In this document: piece after piece, positions 1 to 8,848 of the stretch | Layout of the letters: the number at the start of each line of letters is the position of its first letter | How positions within the stretch are numbered: position 1 is the stretch's first letter | Source of the DNA: Acidobacteriota bacterium | GTDB lineage: Bacteria; Acidobacteriota; Vicinamibacteria; Vicinamibacterales; UBA2999 | Direction: 5' to 3' | Assembly (NCBI GenBank): GCA_030650395.1 | Contig: JAUSDY010000117.1 | Span: forward strand, 1-64,000 | Length of the DNA: 64,000 bases | Translations under genes and position numbers: made by a program | Notes under the pieces: model-generated | The model's database searches: none | What the model saw: only the letters and a program-made list of their open reading frames with translations | What the model was told of the DNA's origin: nothing

Positions 1-243
1 GTACAGGAACAGCAACGCGCTCAGCGCTTGGTTCTGCGTCGACGCGCTCACGTGCTGCTGCACCGCCAGCCATGTCAGAAAGGCGGAGATCTGCTCGGCG
101 CCCAGTGTCGACGGATGTGCCTTCCCGTGGAACACGATGTACCGCCGGATCCAATGGACGTACGCCTCCTCAGTCCGGCGGCTGTAATGGCGCGTGCGGA
201 TCGCCTCGCGAACGCGGTCGAGCAGTTTTGGGGAAGAGGTCAT
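1..243 (-). CDS. Tyrosine recombinase, integron-integrase-like, N-terminal part only
   Basis: The first 81 residues are visible; the rest lies beyond the left edge. The protein begins [20 protein letters not shown] and continues with the signature [20 protein letters not shown], then [19 protein letters not shown] and [12 protein letters not shown]. This is the N-terminal SAM-like core-binding domain of IntI/XerC-type tyrosine recombinases, and the wording is closest to integron integrases. The catalytic domain and the IntI-specific extra patch cannot be seen, so an integron is not proven. The ATG at 243 is the first canonical start after an in-frame stop. No attC site or cassette row is seen on the side (right) where one would expect cassettes; a GNAT gene on the same strand follows. 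Confidence 0.75.
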   Translation of the reverse strand, partial: MTSSPKLLDRVREAIRTRHYSRRTEEAYVHWIRRYIVFHGKAHPSTLGAEQISAFLTWLAVQQHVSASTQNQALSALLFLY

Positions 244-432
244 ACCGAACTGCTCGCGAAGACCGTGCCAGTCCGAATCCTGAGCAAATCCGCCGAATGA
301 CAGCGCGGAGATCGCAGTTTCTCAACGGTCGTCGGTCGGTAGGAACGGTAAGAATTGCGTACAGTGAAACCGACCACAGCGAAGGCCAAATACGAAAAAA
401 AGACTCCTCATGCCGTGTGATGTATTTGGGGG

Positions 433-915
433 CTAGAGGGGCAGGACGTATCGAATGTATTCGCCTGCGAAACCCCGTCGCTCGTAGAGTGCTCGCGCGC
501 GAGCATTCGTAACCAGCGCGCTTAGTGTCAGCCGGTCTGACTGCTGCTCCCGGGCCCACTCGGCGGAGCGCTCGAGCAGCGCCGATCCGACGCCGTGACC
601 TTCGGAAGCTTCATTGACCGCGAGAACCGACAAGTGCGCGTGCGGCCGCTGGTTGAAGTAATCGACGAGCGTGACGAGGTAGGCGCATCCCGCCGGCTGC
701 CCATCGAGCTCGGCGATGTACATCGCCTCATCCTCTGAGCCTGCCGCGCCGGAGCCTGGGCGGAGGCGGGCGGCGAACCACTCTTCGAGCGCCCGGCGAT
801 CGCCCGCGACGAGCTCGTCTTTCGAGCGCCACGCCGGCACATCGAACGATACCAGGCGATCGGCGAGTGCAAGGACGAACGCGCGATCCTCGGGCGTGGC
901 GGGTCGAATCGTCAG
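433..915 (-). CDS. GNAT family N-acetyltransferase
   Basis: About 160 residues. It starts [20 protein letters not shown], has the acetyl-CoA binding stretch [20 protein letters not shown] (motif A, R/Q-x-x-G-x-G/A variant) and ends with [19 protein letters not shown], the usual motif B of small-molecule GNATs. The substrate is unknown. The reading frame stays open far into ispG, but homology begins at the ispG stop. No ATG, GTG or TTG lies in frame nearby. A CTG at 915-913 overlaps the ispG TGA as CTGA, which suggests translational coupling from a rare CTG start. It is likely co-transcribed with ispG. Confidence 0.8.
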   Translation of the reverse strand: MTIRPATPEDRAFVLALADRLVSFDVPAWRSKDELVAGDRRALEEWFAARLRPGSGAAGSEDEAMYIAELDGQPAGCAYLVTLVDYFNQRPHAHLSVLAVNEASEGHGVGSALLERSAEWAREQQSDRLTLSALVTNARARALYERRGFAGEYIRYVLPL

Positions 916-2156
916 GCAACGACCTTCTTCGAGTATTTGTTCTCGATGTACTCGTCGAGCAGTTTCTGGAACGCCAGCGCGAGCTCGGAGTAATTTCCCT
1001 TGAGAGTGGTGGTGTGGACGCCGTCGATGAAGACAGGGCAGTTGGGTGCTTCGCCCGTGCCCGGCAGCGAGATGCCGATGTTGGCGGCCTTCGATTCGCC
1101 CGGGCCGTTGACCACGCACCCCATTACCGCCAGCGTCAGGTTCTCGACGCCTTCGTACTTCGTTTTCCACGACGGCATCGATTCGCGGATGTAGCCCTGC
1201 ACGGCCTCGGCCAGCTCTTGGAACGTCGTGCTGGTGGTGCGTCCGCAACCCGGGCAGGCCGTCACGCTTGGCGCGAACGCTCGCAGGCCGAGCGCCTGCA
1301 GCAACTCACAGGCGGCGTAGACCTCTTCGCGGCGATCGCCGCCCGGCCGCGGCGTGAGCGAAACGCGGATGGTGTCGCCGATGCCGTCGCTCAGCAGTAC
1401 CCCCATCGCCGACGCCGACCACACCAGGCCCTTCGTGCCCATGCCGGCTTCGGTCAATCCCAGGTGCAGCGGTTGATCGGTTTGCTTCGCCAGCGCGCGG
1501 TAGACATCGATCAAGTGCCGCGGCCGCGAGACCTTGCAGGAAATGATGATCTGATCCTTGCGGAGGCCGGTCTCAATCGCGAGCTCGGTCGACTGCAGCG
1601 CCGACAGCACCATGCACTCGCTGATGATGTCGTCCGAGTCCTTGCCGAGGTTGCGGTCGGTGTTCTCCTGCATCTTCGCCATCACCAGCTCTTGATTGAG
1701 GGAGCCGCCGTTGACGCCGATCCGCACCGGCTTGTTGTGATCGATGGCGACCTGGCAGATGGTGGCGAACTGTTCGTCGCGCCGCTTGCCGGTGCCGACG
1801 TTGCCGGGGTTGATGCGGTACTTGTCGAGCGCCGTCGCGCAGCCCGGGTAGCGCGTCAACAGCAGGTGGCCGTTGTAATGGAAGTCGCCAATCAATGGCG
1901 CGAAGTGGCCGGCGTCGAGCATCCGTTGCTTGATTTCGGGCACCGCGGCGGCCGCTTCCGGCAGGTTCACCGTCACCCGCACCATCTCGGAGCCCGCCTC
2001 GCACAACTCGATGCACTGCTGCGCGGTCGCCTTCGCATCCGCCGTGTCGGTCATCGTCATCGACTGCACGACCACGGGCGCGCCGCCGCCGACCGTGACA
2101 GGCCCGACCTTCACGCCGACGGTTCGGTGACGCTTATCGATCGAGAGAAAACTCAT
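912..2156 (-). CDS. ispG: (E)-4-hydroxy-3-methylbut-2-enyl-diphosphate synthase
   Basis: 414 residues, normal for the short bacterial IspG. It converts MEcPP to HMBPP in the methylerythritol phosphate pathway of isoprenoid synthesis, using a [4Fe-4S] cluster. An N-terminal TIM barrel starts with [19 protein letters not shown], includes [11 protein letters not shown] and the substrate loop, and is followed by the cluster domain with ACPGCGRTT (Cys-x2-Cys) and [12 protein letters not shown]. Cytoplasmic. The GNAT gene overlaps its 3' end. Upstream lies a period-7 repeat array rather than a clear promoter. Confidence 0.95.
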   Translation of the reverse strand: MSFLSIDKRHRTVGVKVGPVTVGGGAPVVVQSMTMTDTADAKATAQQCIELCEAGSEMVRVTVNLPEAAAAVPEIKQRMLDAGHFAPLIGDFHYNGHLLLTRYPGCATALDKYRINPGNVGTGKRRDEQFATICQVAIDHNKPVRIGVNGGSLNQELVMAKMQENTDRNLGKDSDDIISECMVLSALQSTELAIETGLRKDQIIISCKVSRPRHLIDVYRALAKQTDQPLHLGLTEAGMGTKGLVWSASAMGVLLSDGIGDTIRVSLTPRPGGDRREEVYAACELLQALGLRAFAPSVTACPGCGRTTSTTFQELAEAVQGYIRESMPSWKTKYEGVENLTLAVMGCVVNGPGESKAANIGISLPGTGEAPNCPVFIDGVHTTTLKGNYSELALAFQKLLDEYIENKYSKKVVA

Positions 2157-2213
2157 AACTTAAAACTGAACTTCAAACTGAAACTGTCAACTCTCAACTT
2201 TCAACTTTCAACT
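2155..2213. repeat. Period-7 array (CAACTTT-type)
   Basis: Degenerate 7-mers run from just upstream of the ispG start to the stop of the small gene at 2214. The core is repeated CAACTTT, with drifting units such as AACTGAA towards ispG. A closely similar array in the opposite orientation lies at 10031-10113. See the finding on inverted arrays. Confidence 0.85.
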
Positions 2214-2432
2214 TCACGCCTCGCTCCATCCGTCTGTGGCGAGCGAGCGCTTGATGTCGTCAGCGCGGAACACCGCGAGGTCCATGGTGTCGTAATTCTC
2301 GGCGCGGTCCATGTGCTCGTTGGCGAAGAACGCCAGGAGGTACGGCGGGCCTCCCGGAAGAAGCACCGCGCGCACAGGCTCCCGGCCAGTGCGGAACATC
2401 CGCCACAGCACGGTAGGGGCCACCGATTCCAC
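2214..2432 (-). CDS. Small hypothetical protein (72 aa)
   Basis: Unrecognised. From the GTG at 2432 it reads VESVAPTVLWRMFRTGREP, VRAVLLPGGPPYLLAFFANE, HMDRAENYDTMDLAVFRADD and ends DGWSEA. The balanced composition and the long acidic/hydrophobic tail look like a real protein; the same frame further upstream is arginine-rich antisense of the oxidoreductase gene and is not credible. It follows the Gfo/Idh/MocA gene on the same strand after a palindromic repeat. The start is uncertain, and a function cannot be given. Confidence 0.45.
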   Translation of the reverse strand: MESVAPTVLWRMFRTGREPVRAVLLPGGPPYLLAFFANEHMDRAENYDTMDLAVFRADDIKRSLATDGWSEA

Positions 2433-2448
2433 GTCTATTGAGGATACA

Positions 2449-2477
2449 TCCGCCTTCGCCCGGAGGGCTACGGCGAG
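2449..2477. repeat. Palindromic repeat (CCGCCTTCGCC...GGCTACGGCG type)
   Basis: Arms CCGCCTTCGCC and GGCTACGGCG around a short variable centre. Related copies: 8875-8911, 10868-10902, 14437-14452 and 43021-43063. The copy here supplies the stop codon and last residues (VSP-stop) of the oxidoreductase gene at 2468, just as the copy at 14444 does for vapC. Confidence 0.75.
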
Positions 2478-3460
2478 ACCGGCCGGAGGCCGGACGTGGA
2501 ATCGCGCGCCGAGGCGTAGAGCGCCGACAAGCTGGCCGCCGTGCCGCGGCTCTCGGCCAGGCTGACGACCGGCGGGGCGCCATCGAGCACGGATGCCTCG
2601 AAGTGCTCGACCTCGCGCACGAAGATCTCCGGCGAGCCCGTCACGTCGATGCGCTCCACTTGTCCCGCGCGCTCGAGCTCGAGCGTCTCGAGCGGCCCCG
2701 GCCGGAACGGATTCGGCACGGTCAGCGCGCCGTCGCTGCCGAGCACTTCCAGCCAGGTGCGGGACGCGGCGATGAACCCGGCGTAGATGGTGGCGGTCGC
2801 GCCGCCGGGAAAGCGCAGCAGGCCCATGAACTCTTCGTCGATGCCGCCGGCCGTCCAGTGCGCGGAGCCGAACACCATCTTCGGATCGCGATCCGCGATC
2901 AGCCGGGCATAGGTGACGGGGTAGCAGCCGATGTCCCACAGCGCGCCGCCGCCCAACGCGGGATCGAGCCGCACGTCGTTGTCGCCCGTGCGCGTGTAGG
3001 TGAATCCTGAAACGATCGCGCGCACGGCGCCCAGTGCGCCGCTGCGCACCAGCTCCAACACTCTGGCCGTGAGCGGTTCATGCCGGTACATGAACCCCTC
3101 CTCGACGCAAATCTTCGCGGCTCGCGCCGCCGTCGCGATCTGATCGACGTGCGCGGGGTCGAGGGCGAGCGGCTTTTCGCACAGCACGTGCTTGCCCGCG
3201 GCAATCGCCGCCAGCGTCCACTTCACGTGCTCGCTGTTGGGAAGGGGAATGTAGACGGCATCGATCGACGGGTTCTCGAGCAGTCGCTGGTAGCCCTCCA
3301 CGGCCTGCGGAATCTCCCACTCGCGCGCGAACGCCTCGGCACGCGCGCGATCCCGGCTCGCCACGGCCTCGAGGCTGCTGCGCCGCGCCGCACGGATCGC
3401 GGGGATCAGCCGGCGGTTGATCCGCGCCGTACCCAGAATGCCCCAACGGAGATTTGCCAT
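2468..3460 (-). CDS. Gfo/Idh/MocA family NAD(P)-dependent oxidoreductase
   Basis: 330 residues. The N-terminal Rossmann fold begins MANLRWGILGTARINRRLIP (GILGTA dinucleotide site). The family signature GKHVLCEKPLAL carries the conserved EKP lysine, and the C-terminal half has GGGALWDIGCYP, typical of sugar or inositol dehydrogenases. The substrate is not defined. The C-terminus (GLRPVSP) is encoded by a dispersed palindromic repeat, so the native end was probably altered by repeat insertion. A 9-bp-stem hairpin lies just upstream of the ATG. Confidence 0.9.
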   Translation of the reverse strand: MANLRWGILGTARINRRLIPAIRAARRSSLEAVASRDRARAEAFAREWEIPQAVEGYQRLLENPSIDAVYIPLPNSEHVKWTLAAIAAGKHVLCEKPLALDPAHVDQIATAARAAKICVEEGFMYRHEPLTARVLELVRSGALGAVRAIVSGFTYTRTGDNDVRLDPALGGGALWDIGCYPVTYARLIADRDPKMVFGSAHWTAGGIDEEFMGLLRFPGGATATIYAGFIAASRTWLEVLGSDGALTVPNPFRPGPLETLELERAGQVERIDVTGSPEIFVREVEHFEASVLDGAPPVVSLAESRGTAASLSALYASARDSTSGLRPVSP

Positions 3461-3468
3461 GTCGACCT

Positions 3469-3490
3469 GGACAAACCTGAAGGTTTGTCC
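3469..3490. repeat. Perfect hairpin, loop TTCA on the minus strand
   Basis: Arms GGACAAACC and GGTTTGTCC around TGAA. It sits 8 nt upstream of the oxidoreductase ATG on its coding strand. Two copies of the 12-mer CGTTGTACTCTA follow at 3494-3518. One of several hairpins in the window with unrelated stems but TTNA loops. Confidence 0.8.
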
Positions 3491-3514
3491 CCACGTTGTA
3501 CTCTACGTTGTACT

Positions 3515-4054
3515 CTACGCGCCCTTCAGTTTAGCCAGCATCCGGCGGTTGAACTCTTCCGACTGGCCGCGCGGGATCGACAGCGTTTTCCAGTTCGGGC
3601 CGAGCAGGTGCTTGGCCAGCAGGAGGATCTGATACGCGTGGCCGGCATAGTGCGCCACTTGGCGGCTCATGGCCTTGTAGACCGAGTGCGACTCGCTGCG
3701 AATCATCACCGTCCGTTGAAGGTCGGCATCGGTCAGCGGCGTGATGGCGTCGAACACGCAGTGCCAGCCGTGTTCCCATTCCGCCATCAGCTCGCCGCGC
3801 GTCTGCGGCACGTCCTCGAATTCGCGGTCGCGCATCCGCTCCGGCTTCTCGCCATCAGTGGTGAGAAAGTCCACCCAGCGCGAGCGCATGTTGCCCGCCA
3901 CGTGGCGCATGATGATCGCCACGCTGTTCGCCTCGGGATCGATCTTCGCGTTCAGCTGGTCGTCCGACAATTGCTCAATGGCCTTGTCGGCCAGCTTCTT
4001 GATTTTCTGGAGCTCGTCGACGACGGCGGCGACGATGGGCGAGTTAATCGGCAT
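3515..4054 (-). CDS. DinB-like / DUF1572 family protein
   Basis: 179 residues, all-helical. It begins MPINSPIVAAVVDELQKIKK. NSVAIIMRHVAGNMRSRWVD holds the first conserved histidine of the DinB four-helix metal site, and SRQVAHYAGHAYQILLLAKH carries the later histidine pair. DinB-like proteins include divalent-metal-dependent thiol transferases, but DUF1572 members have no assigned reaction. Cytoplasmic. Followed downstream by the oxidoreductase on the same strand. Confidence 0.8.
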   Translation of the reverse strand: MPINSPIVAAVVDELQKIKKLADKAIEQLSDDQLNAKIDPEANSVAIIMRHVAGNMRSRWVDFLTTDGEKPERMRDREFEDVPQTRGELMAEWEHGWHCVFDAITPLTDADLQRTVMIRSESHSVYKAMSRQVAHYAGHAYQILLLAKHLLGPNWKTLSIPRGQSEEFNRRMLAKLKGA

Positions 4055-4084
4055 ATTCGATCCCGGATCAGGCTTGCGCTTCTA

Positions 4085-4205
4085 AGACAGTTGCCAGTTG
4101 CCAGTTAACAGTTGCCAGTTAAGAGTCAACAGCTCGGACTTTCCGGGCTCGAAAACTCTTCACTGGTAACTGAACTGTTAACTGTTAACTCTTAACTGTT
4201 AACTG
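4085..4205. repeat. Inverted pair of period-7 arrays (GCCAGTT / AACTGTT)
   Basis: The left array (about 4087-4130) is built of GCCAGTT/AACAGTT units. After about 30 nt, the right array (about 4154-4205) has the complementary units AACTGTT/AACTCTT. Together they could fold into a long slipped hairpin. The right array runs into the stop end of the gene at 4199. Confidence 0.85.
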
Positions 4206-4765
4206 AACGAGCGCTCAAACAGCGCGGTAATGGCTTTTGCTGCCGCGTCACTGGGGACGCGGGTTCCCGTGCCCGTGAAGTGGACGTGCTGAATCACGGG
4301 CTCGTCGCTGCCCTTGAGCGCCGTCCAGGTCGACGCATCGCCGTCCCACGCGAACCAGCCGTTCTTCTCTTGATCGAACACGAAGAGCGGCTTGTTGCAC
4401 AACTTCGCGAATTCCGCGCCCCACCCGGTGCCGCCGCGCACGGTCTGATCGGATTGAATCGCGCCGACGACATAGATTTCCTGGCCGTTGTTGATCTGGT
4501 ACCAGATGCTCTGAAGAATCTTCCGGAAGGTCGGCGTGTCGGGGTAGCGCCGGCTCATGAGCCTCGACACGTACGCGAGGCTGACTTCACCCGCCGCCAG
4601 CTCTTCGTGATTGAGCACCCGCAGGCCGCGCGTGCGTGGCGGTTTGTGGCCGTCGAAGGAGAAGTTGACCTCTTCGATCCCGAAGCGCTCGGCGCACGCG
4701 CCGAACTCGGCCTCGGCGCCCTGTGCGCCGCCGCTGAAGAGGATGACGTCCTCGCGTTTCAGCAT
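4199..4765 (-). CDS. SLOG-like Rossmann protein, function unknown
   Basis: 188 residues. MLKREDVILFSGGAQGAEAE shows the GGxxG-type nucleotide loop after a first beta strand, as in SLOG/DprA/LOG-like folds. Further stretches are EIYVVGAIQSDQTVRGGTGW and KPLFVFDQEKNGWFAWDG. The order (SGGAxGAE, central VVGAI, then a strand with VFDQ) supports a ligand- or nucleotide-binding Rossmann protein. No catalytic role can be assigned. It lies 10 nt downstream of the RRM gene and may share its transcript. Confidence 0.6.
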   Translation of the reverse strand: MLKREDVILFSGGAQGAEAEFGACAERFGIEEVNFSFDGHKPPRTRGLRVLNHEELAAGEVSLAYVSRLMSRRYPDTPTFRKILQSIWYQINNGQEIYVVGAIQSDQTVRGGTGWGAEFAKLCNKPLFVFDQEKNGWFAWDGDASTWTALKGSDEPVIQHVHFTGTGTRVPSDAAAKAITALFERSFS

Positions 4766-4774
4766 GACGCGCTG

Positions 4775-5452
4775 CTACTCCTTGTCGTCGTCTTCGCCGT
4801 TGCCGCCCGCCGGGGGGGCGTCGGGCGCGCCGTCAGCGGCATCAGGTGGCTCAACGGCGTCGACCGGGGCATCCGGATCCGGATCGTCAGGCTTCATGAA
4901 GTCGGGCGTGACGTCGATGGCGTCTTCATCCGAGTCGTCCAGGTCGTACATCCGTCCCGTGAACTTCATCGGGATGGGGCCCTTGGGCTTTTCTTCTTTC
5001 TTGAACGCCTGCTTCTTCTTGTCTTTGGGCGGCGCAGGCGGGCCGAAGTTGCGATCGCGCGAGCCGCCGCTCGGCGGGCCGTCGCCGAAGCCGCCGCTGC
5101 GCGGGCCGCCGAATCCGCCGCCGCCGCCACCGCTGAAGCCACCCGGTCGCGGCGGACCGCTAAAGCCGCCGGGCCGCGGCGGGCCACCCGGGCCGCGGTC
5201 TTCGCGGGCCCGTGCCTCGCTCACCGCGAGTGGACGGCCCATGAATAGCTGGCCGTCGAACTTCTTGATCGCCTCTTCCGCAGGGGCGCGCTCGGCGTAT
5301 TCGACAAAGGCAAAACCGCGCGCGCGGCCGGTCTCGCGGTCGAGCGGACGAACGATCTGCGTGGGCTGGCCGACCTGCGAGAAGTGCGTACGCAGGTCCT
5401 CTTCGGTCGCCTGATAGGGCAAATTTCCAACGAACAATCGGACTGGTGGCAC
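4775..5452 (-). CDS. RRM RNA-binding protein with Gly-rich and acidic tail
   Basis: 225 residues from a GTG start. Residues about 5-80 form one RNA recognition motif: RNP2 LFVGNLP and RNP1 RGFAFVEY are both intact. A low-complexity Pro/Gly/Phe segment follows (about 90-135, with repeated PRPGGFSGPP), then a Lys-rich patch (PPKDKKKQAFKKEEKPKG) and a strongly acidic end (DSDEDAIDV to GEDDDKE). Related to the small bacterial RRM proteins, but with a long disordered tail; likely a single-strand RNA binder or chaperone. A TAGAGT hexamer is only 5 nt before the GTG. Confidence 0.88.
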   Translation of the reverse strand: MPPVRLFVGNLPYQATEEDLRTHFSQVGQPTQIVRPLDRETGRARGFAFVEYAERAPAEEAIKKFDGQLFMGRPLAVSEARAREDRGPGGPPRPGGFSGPPRPGGFSGGGGGGFGGPRSGGFGDGPPSGGSRDRNFGPPAPPKDKKKQAFKKEEKPKGPIPMKFTGRMYDLDDSDEDAIDVTPDFMKPDDPDPDAPVDAVEPPDAADGAPDAPPAGGNGEDDDKE

Positions 5453-5575
5453 GGTGAACTCTAACGGGTGACGGCTGGGTGCACTAGCTATTCGGAATTC
5501 GGTTCCAACGTGGATTTGGAAGTTTGGTGGGTTTCGGGATCTTAGGGCGGTCAGCTTAACAAATCCGCCCCTTCG

Positions 5576-5824
5576 TCACAAGCCCTCGAGCCTGGCCTCG
5601 AGCCTGGCCCGGATCGCGTCCAGCCGGAGTTTGAGCATCTCCCGATGAGCTGGCCGACAGGCCGCGCTGATTTCGGCCTGGGTCTGGGCCAGGGCCAGTT
5701 CCAGCCCGGCTTTCTCGGTGGCACGCTCCCGCTGTTCGGCGGTCAGCTCGGGCCCGGGCGGTGGCTTGCGCCCGGCATCATCCTGCTGCGACTCGATCGA
5801 CTTGCTCTCCCAACCGCGGGCCAT
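5576..5824 (-). CDS. Small helical hypothetical protein (82 aa)
   Basis: Begins MARGWESKSIESQQDDAGRK, then PPPGPELTAEQRERATEKAG and a charged helical end (LELALAQTQAEISAACRPAH, REMLKLRLDAIRARLEARLE). Probably a short coiled coil. A TATGCT hexamer at 5836-5831 lies 6 nt before the ATG, so the message may be leaderless. Function unknown. Confidence 0.6.
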   Translation of the reverse strand: MARGWESKSIESQQDDAGRKPPPGPELTAEQRERATEKAGLELALAQTQAEISAACRPAHREMLKLRLDAIRARLEARLEGL

Positions 5825-5838
5825 ATTTCGAGCATAAG

Positions 5839-5946
5839 CTAAAGTGCCTAAGGTGCCTAAAGTGCCTAGAGTGCCAATGGGTTAGTGCTGCACACGGCAC
5901 CAACCCTTTAGGCACCATAGGCACTCTAGGCACCCTAGGCACCAGG
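5839..5946. repeat. Inverted pair of period-9 arrays (TAAAGTGCC / AGGCACCCT)
   Basis: Left array: four 9-mers of the form TAAAGTGCC. About 30 nt later a right array of complementary 9-mers (TAGGCACCC-type) runs up to the ribosome binding site of the VOC gene. The array sits directly between two divergent gene starts (5824 minus, 5954 plus). Confidence 0.85.
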
Positions 5947-5953
5947 AGTGGCC

Positions 5954-6358
5954 ATGATCCGATTTACATCCGTGACCCCCAACCTCGTTGTGAAAGACGT
6001 CGCCCGCAGCACGGCGTTCTACCGTGACGTGCTCGGCTTCAAAATCACCATGAACGTGCCCGACGCCGAGCCATTCGTGTTCGTCGGCCTCGAGCGCGAC
6101 GGCGTGCCCGTGTTCCTCAACGACAAGACGGCCTCGCTTGAAGACCATCCGGAGATGGCGTCAACGCCCTTTGGCGGCACTGCCACCATGTTCTTCGTCG
6201 TGACCGGCGTCGACGAGTTGCATGCGGCGGTGGCGCCGAAGGCGACGGTGGTCATGCCGCTCAAGACGCAGTTCTACGGCATGCGCGAATTCGCGATCAC
6301 CGATCCGGACGGACACCTGATGACGTTTGCAGAGCGGGTCGCAGGGAATAACCAATAA
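5954..6358 (+). CDS. Glyoxalase/bleomycin-resistance (VOC) family protein
   Basis: 134 residues. VTPNLVVKDVARSTAFYRDV is the first beta-alpha-beta module of the vicinal oxygen chelate fold. MREFAITDPDGHLMTFAERV is the second, with the usual Asp-Pro-Asp-Gly-His turn. Family members are metal-dependent lyases, dioxygenases or antibiotic-binding proteins; the substrate is unknown. ATG 5954 is chosen over GTG 5948 because AGGAG at 5943-5947 gives 6 nt spacing to the ATG. Confidence 0.88.
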   Translation: MIRFTSVTPNLVVKDVARSTAFYRDVLGFKITMNVPDAEPFVFVGLERDGVPVFLNDKTASLEDHPEMASTPFGGTATMFFVVTGVDELHAAVAPKATVVMPLKTQFYGMREFAITDPDGHLMTFAERVAGNNQ

Positions 6359-6384
6359 CCAATTACGAATAACAAAAGCGATTG

Positions 6385-7314
6385 ATGTTACTCGCGGCGC
6401 TCATCGTTCAGGCGGCACTGGGGCAAACGGTTGCCACTTGCCGCCTGCCTGATGATCCGCAGCGGCGCGAGTGGAGACTGGAGCGCCGCGACGCCGGCGC
6501 TTCAACCCCGGAATGGCGCGCGGTGTTTCGTGGCCGCATGCTCGACAAGCCGGCCGTCGAACTGCGATTGCCCGGCGCCACGCCGGTGATCGCGCCGGGT
6601 GAAGTCCGGCTGTCGTACGCCACCGCCAACGGCGGCCGATCGATCGAATGGCGCGCCGTCAATGGCCCGTCAACGCTCGACTTGCACGTCAGCCACGGGC
6701 TCGAGGTGAATGTCGAAGCGGACCTGGATCCGGCGGTCGATCACATCAACACCGAGGGCCCGCTCGCGGTCGTCTGCACCGTGAGCGGCAGCGCCCGGTC
6801 CAGCAGCCAGTCCGCCGAGCTCGTCGTCGGGGCCGGCGCCGCATGGAGCGTCAAGCTGTTCCAGTCGGCCGCCAACCGCCGCTACGCGGTGCAGACCGTG
6901 TCGTGGGGCCGCGAGCTGACGCGCGCGGTCGGTCCCGGCATTTTTCGCGGGCGGTTCGCATGGGCCGCGGAGGCCACGCCGATCTTCGCGCAGACCTCGC
7001 CCGGCGGCGTCTACGGGTTCGGCGTCGCGCCGGTGGTGTGGCGATGGAACTTCGAGCCGCGCCCGCGCTGGTCGGCGTTCGGCGAGTTGTCGATGGGAGG
7101 TTTGTGGACCTCCGACGCGATTCCCGAAGACACCTCGCGCGCAAATTTCACGGCGCATTGGGGCGGGGGCGTGCGTTTGTTCGAATCAGCCGGGCGATCG
7201 CTGATGCTCGGCTATCGCTTTCAGCACATCTCTAACGGCAACAACCTCGGTTCGAATCCGGGCGTCAACAGCCATGTCGTTCTGGCCGGCTGGTCACGGC
7301 GAGCCGGCGGCTAG
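6385..7314 (+). CDS. Secreted acyloxyacyl hydrolase, PagL-like
   Basis: 309 residues with a signal peptide (MLLAALIVQAALGQ). The N-terminal third is an unassigned beta-rich region. From about residue 155 the pattern is a beta barrel: YAVQTVSWGRELTRAVGPGI, FAQTSPGGVYGFGVAPVVWR, then SLMLGYRFQHISNGNN, which contains the His-x-Ser-Asn signature of PagL-type lipid A 3-O-deacylases, and NPGVNSHVVLAG. Predicted outer membrane lipid A remodelling. The unusual part is the extra N-terminal domain. It overlaps guaB tail-to-tail by 4 bp. Confidence 0.7.
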   Translation: MLLAALIVQAALGQTVATCRLPDDPQRREWRLERRDAGASTPEWRAVFRGRMLDKPAVELRLPGATPVIAPGEVRLSYATANGGRSIEWRAVNGPSTLDLHVSHGLEVNVEADLDPAVDHINTEGPLAVVCTVSGSARSSSQSAELVVGAGAAWSVKLFQSAANRRYAVQTVSWGRELTRAVGPGIFRGRFAWAAEATPIFAQTSPGGVYGFGVAPVVWRWNFEPRPRWSAFGELSMGGLWTSDAIPEDTSRANFTAHWGGGVRLFESAGRSLMLGYRFQHISNGNNLGSNPGVNSHVVLAGWSRRAGG

Positions 7315-8813
7315 CGCTCGTAGCTCTCGCGCTTGGACGAGGACGACAGTTTAATCAGGTAACGCTGCGGATCGTCGCGGAACATCGTGCGCAGTTCCGC
7401 CAGGTTCTTCGCGCCGCCGTAGCTGACCGACGAGCACAAGTGCTTCAGGATGTCCTGGATGATCGGCCGCACCGATCCGCGCGCCGGCACGCTGACCTCC
7501 GTCCCTTCCGCGCCGAGCGCTTCCAGATCCATCACCTCGTCGTCTTCGACATCGAGCCGATCGCGGATCGCCTGGATCGAGGCCATGCCGCGCAGCACCT
7601 TGAACGGCACTTTCACCGACCGCTGTTGATCGGGCAGCATCACGGATTTCTGCACGACATCGCCGGGAGTTTCCTCGGTGCCGGCGAACATGCTGCCGAG
7701 CATCACCGTGTCGCCGCCAAACAGCAGCGCCTCGAGAATGGCGCCGTGACGCTTGATGCCGCCGTCGGCGACGAGCGGCACGCCGTTCTCGCCCGCGGCC
7801 TGCCGGCATTCGACCAGCGCCTGCAGCTGCGGCACACCGAAGCTGGTGGTGAGGCGCGTGGTGCAGCCGCCGCCTGGCCCAATCCCGACCTTGATCGCGT
7901 TCACACCGCGCTCGGCGAGAAACCGCACGCCGTCGGCGGTGGCGACGTTACCGGCCACCAGCTCCACATTGCCGAACTGTTTCTTGAACTGCTCGATCGC
8001 GCGGGTCATCACCACCGAGTGGCCATGCGCAATGTCGATCACGATCGCGTCGACCTGCGCCTTCACCAGCTCCGCGGCCCGCTCGAGGTAGTCGCCGGTG
8101 GCGCCAATCGCCGCCCCGACTCGCAGGCGGCCATGCAAATCGCGCGTCGCAAACGGCAGCCGCTCCTGGCGGTAGATGTCTTTGGCGGTGATCAGCCCCA
8201 GCAGCGTGCCGTGCGCATCGACGAGCGGCAGCTTCTTGACCTTCTTCTCGACCATCACCCGCTCGGCGGCGTCGAGCGACAGCTCGCCCTGGCCGACGAT
8301 CAGTTGATGGACCGGCGTCATGCGCGACGACACCAGGCCCTCGCGCGTATCCACGAACCGGACGTCGCGTTCGGTCAGCAGCCCCTTGAGGCGGCGGTCG
8401 CCGTCGACGACCACGAGCGTGCCGGCGCGCATGCGTTTCATCACCGCGGCCGCCTCCGTGAGGCTGGTCTCGGGCGATACCGCATAGGGATCGCGGATGA
8501 TGATGTGCTGCATCCGCTTGACCTTCTCGACCTCGCGCACCTGCGGCTCGATGTCGCCGTTGCGGAAGCCGCGGTCGATGATCCCGATGCCGCCCTCCTC
8601 GGCCTGCACGATGGCCATCGGCGCGCGGGTGACCGTGTCCATGTTGGCCGACACCAGCGGCCGCTTGAGCGTGATGTTTGTCGAGAAGCGGCACGACAGG
8701 TCGATGATCGCCGGGTCGCGCCGTTCGATCACGCTCCGCTGCGGGCGCAGCAGAAAGTCGTCGAAGGTTGCGCCGCGAACCAGCTCCACGAGGGCATCGA
8801 AGCCTGAGGCCAT
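7311..8813 (-). CDS. guaB: Inosine-5'-monophosphate dehydrogenase
   Basis: 500 residues, standard length. Oxidises IMP to XMP, the committed step of GMP synthesis. The TIM barrel starts [14 protein letters not shown]. Two CBS domains occupy about 95-210 ([40 protein letters not shown]). The catalytic loop is [14 protein letters not shown] with the nucleophilic Cys (most IMPDHs have GPGSICTTR, so GGG is a variant), and the flap region has RGMAS. A TAAAGT hexamer at 8825-8820 lies 6 nt before the ATG, suggesting a leaderless mRNA. Confidence 0.95.
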   Translation of the reverse strand: MASGFDALVELVRGATFDDFLLRPQRSVIERRDPAIIDLSCRFSTNITLKRPLVSANMDTVTRAPMAIVQAEEGGIGIIDRGFRNGDIEPQVREVEKVKRMQHIIIRDPYAVSPETSLTEAAAVMKRMRAGTLVVVDGDRRLKGLLTERDVRFVDTREGLVSSRMTPVHQLIVGQGELSLDAAERVMVEKKVKKLPLVDAHGTLLGLITAKDIYRQERLPFATRDLHGRLRVGAAIGATGDYLERAAELVKAQVDAIVIDIAHGHSVVMTRAIEQFKKQFGNVELVAGNVATADGVRFLAERGVNAIKVGIGPGGGCTTRLTTSFGVPQLQALVECRQAAGENGVPLVADGGIKRHGAILEALLFGGDTVMLGSMFAGTEETPGDVVQKSVMLPDQQRSVKVPFKVLRGMASIQAIRDRLDVEDDEVMDLEALGAEGTEVSVPARGSVRPIIQDILKHLCSSVSYGGAKNLAELRTMFRDDPQRYLIKLSSSSKRESYER

Positions 8814-8848
8814 GCCGTTACTTTACTGCTAAGATCGCGCCAGCTTCG

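Noticed and set aside
916-1248. N-terminal extension of the GNAT reading frame
   Set aside because: The extension is antisense-like Arg/His-rich sequence lying wholly within ispG in another frame.
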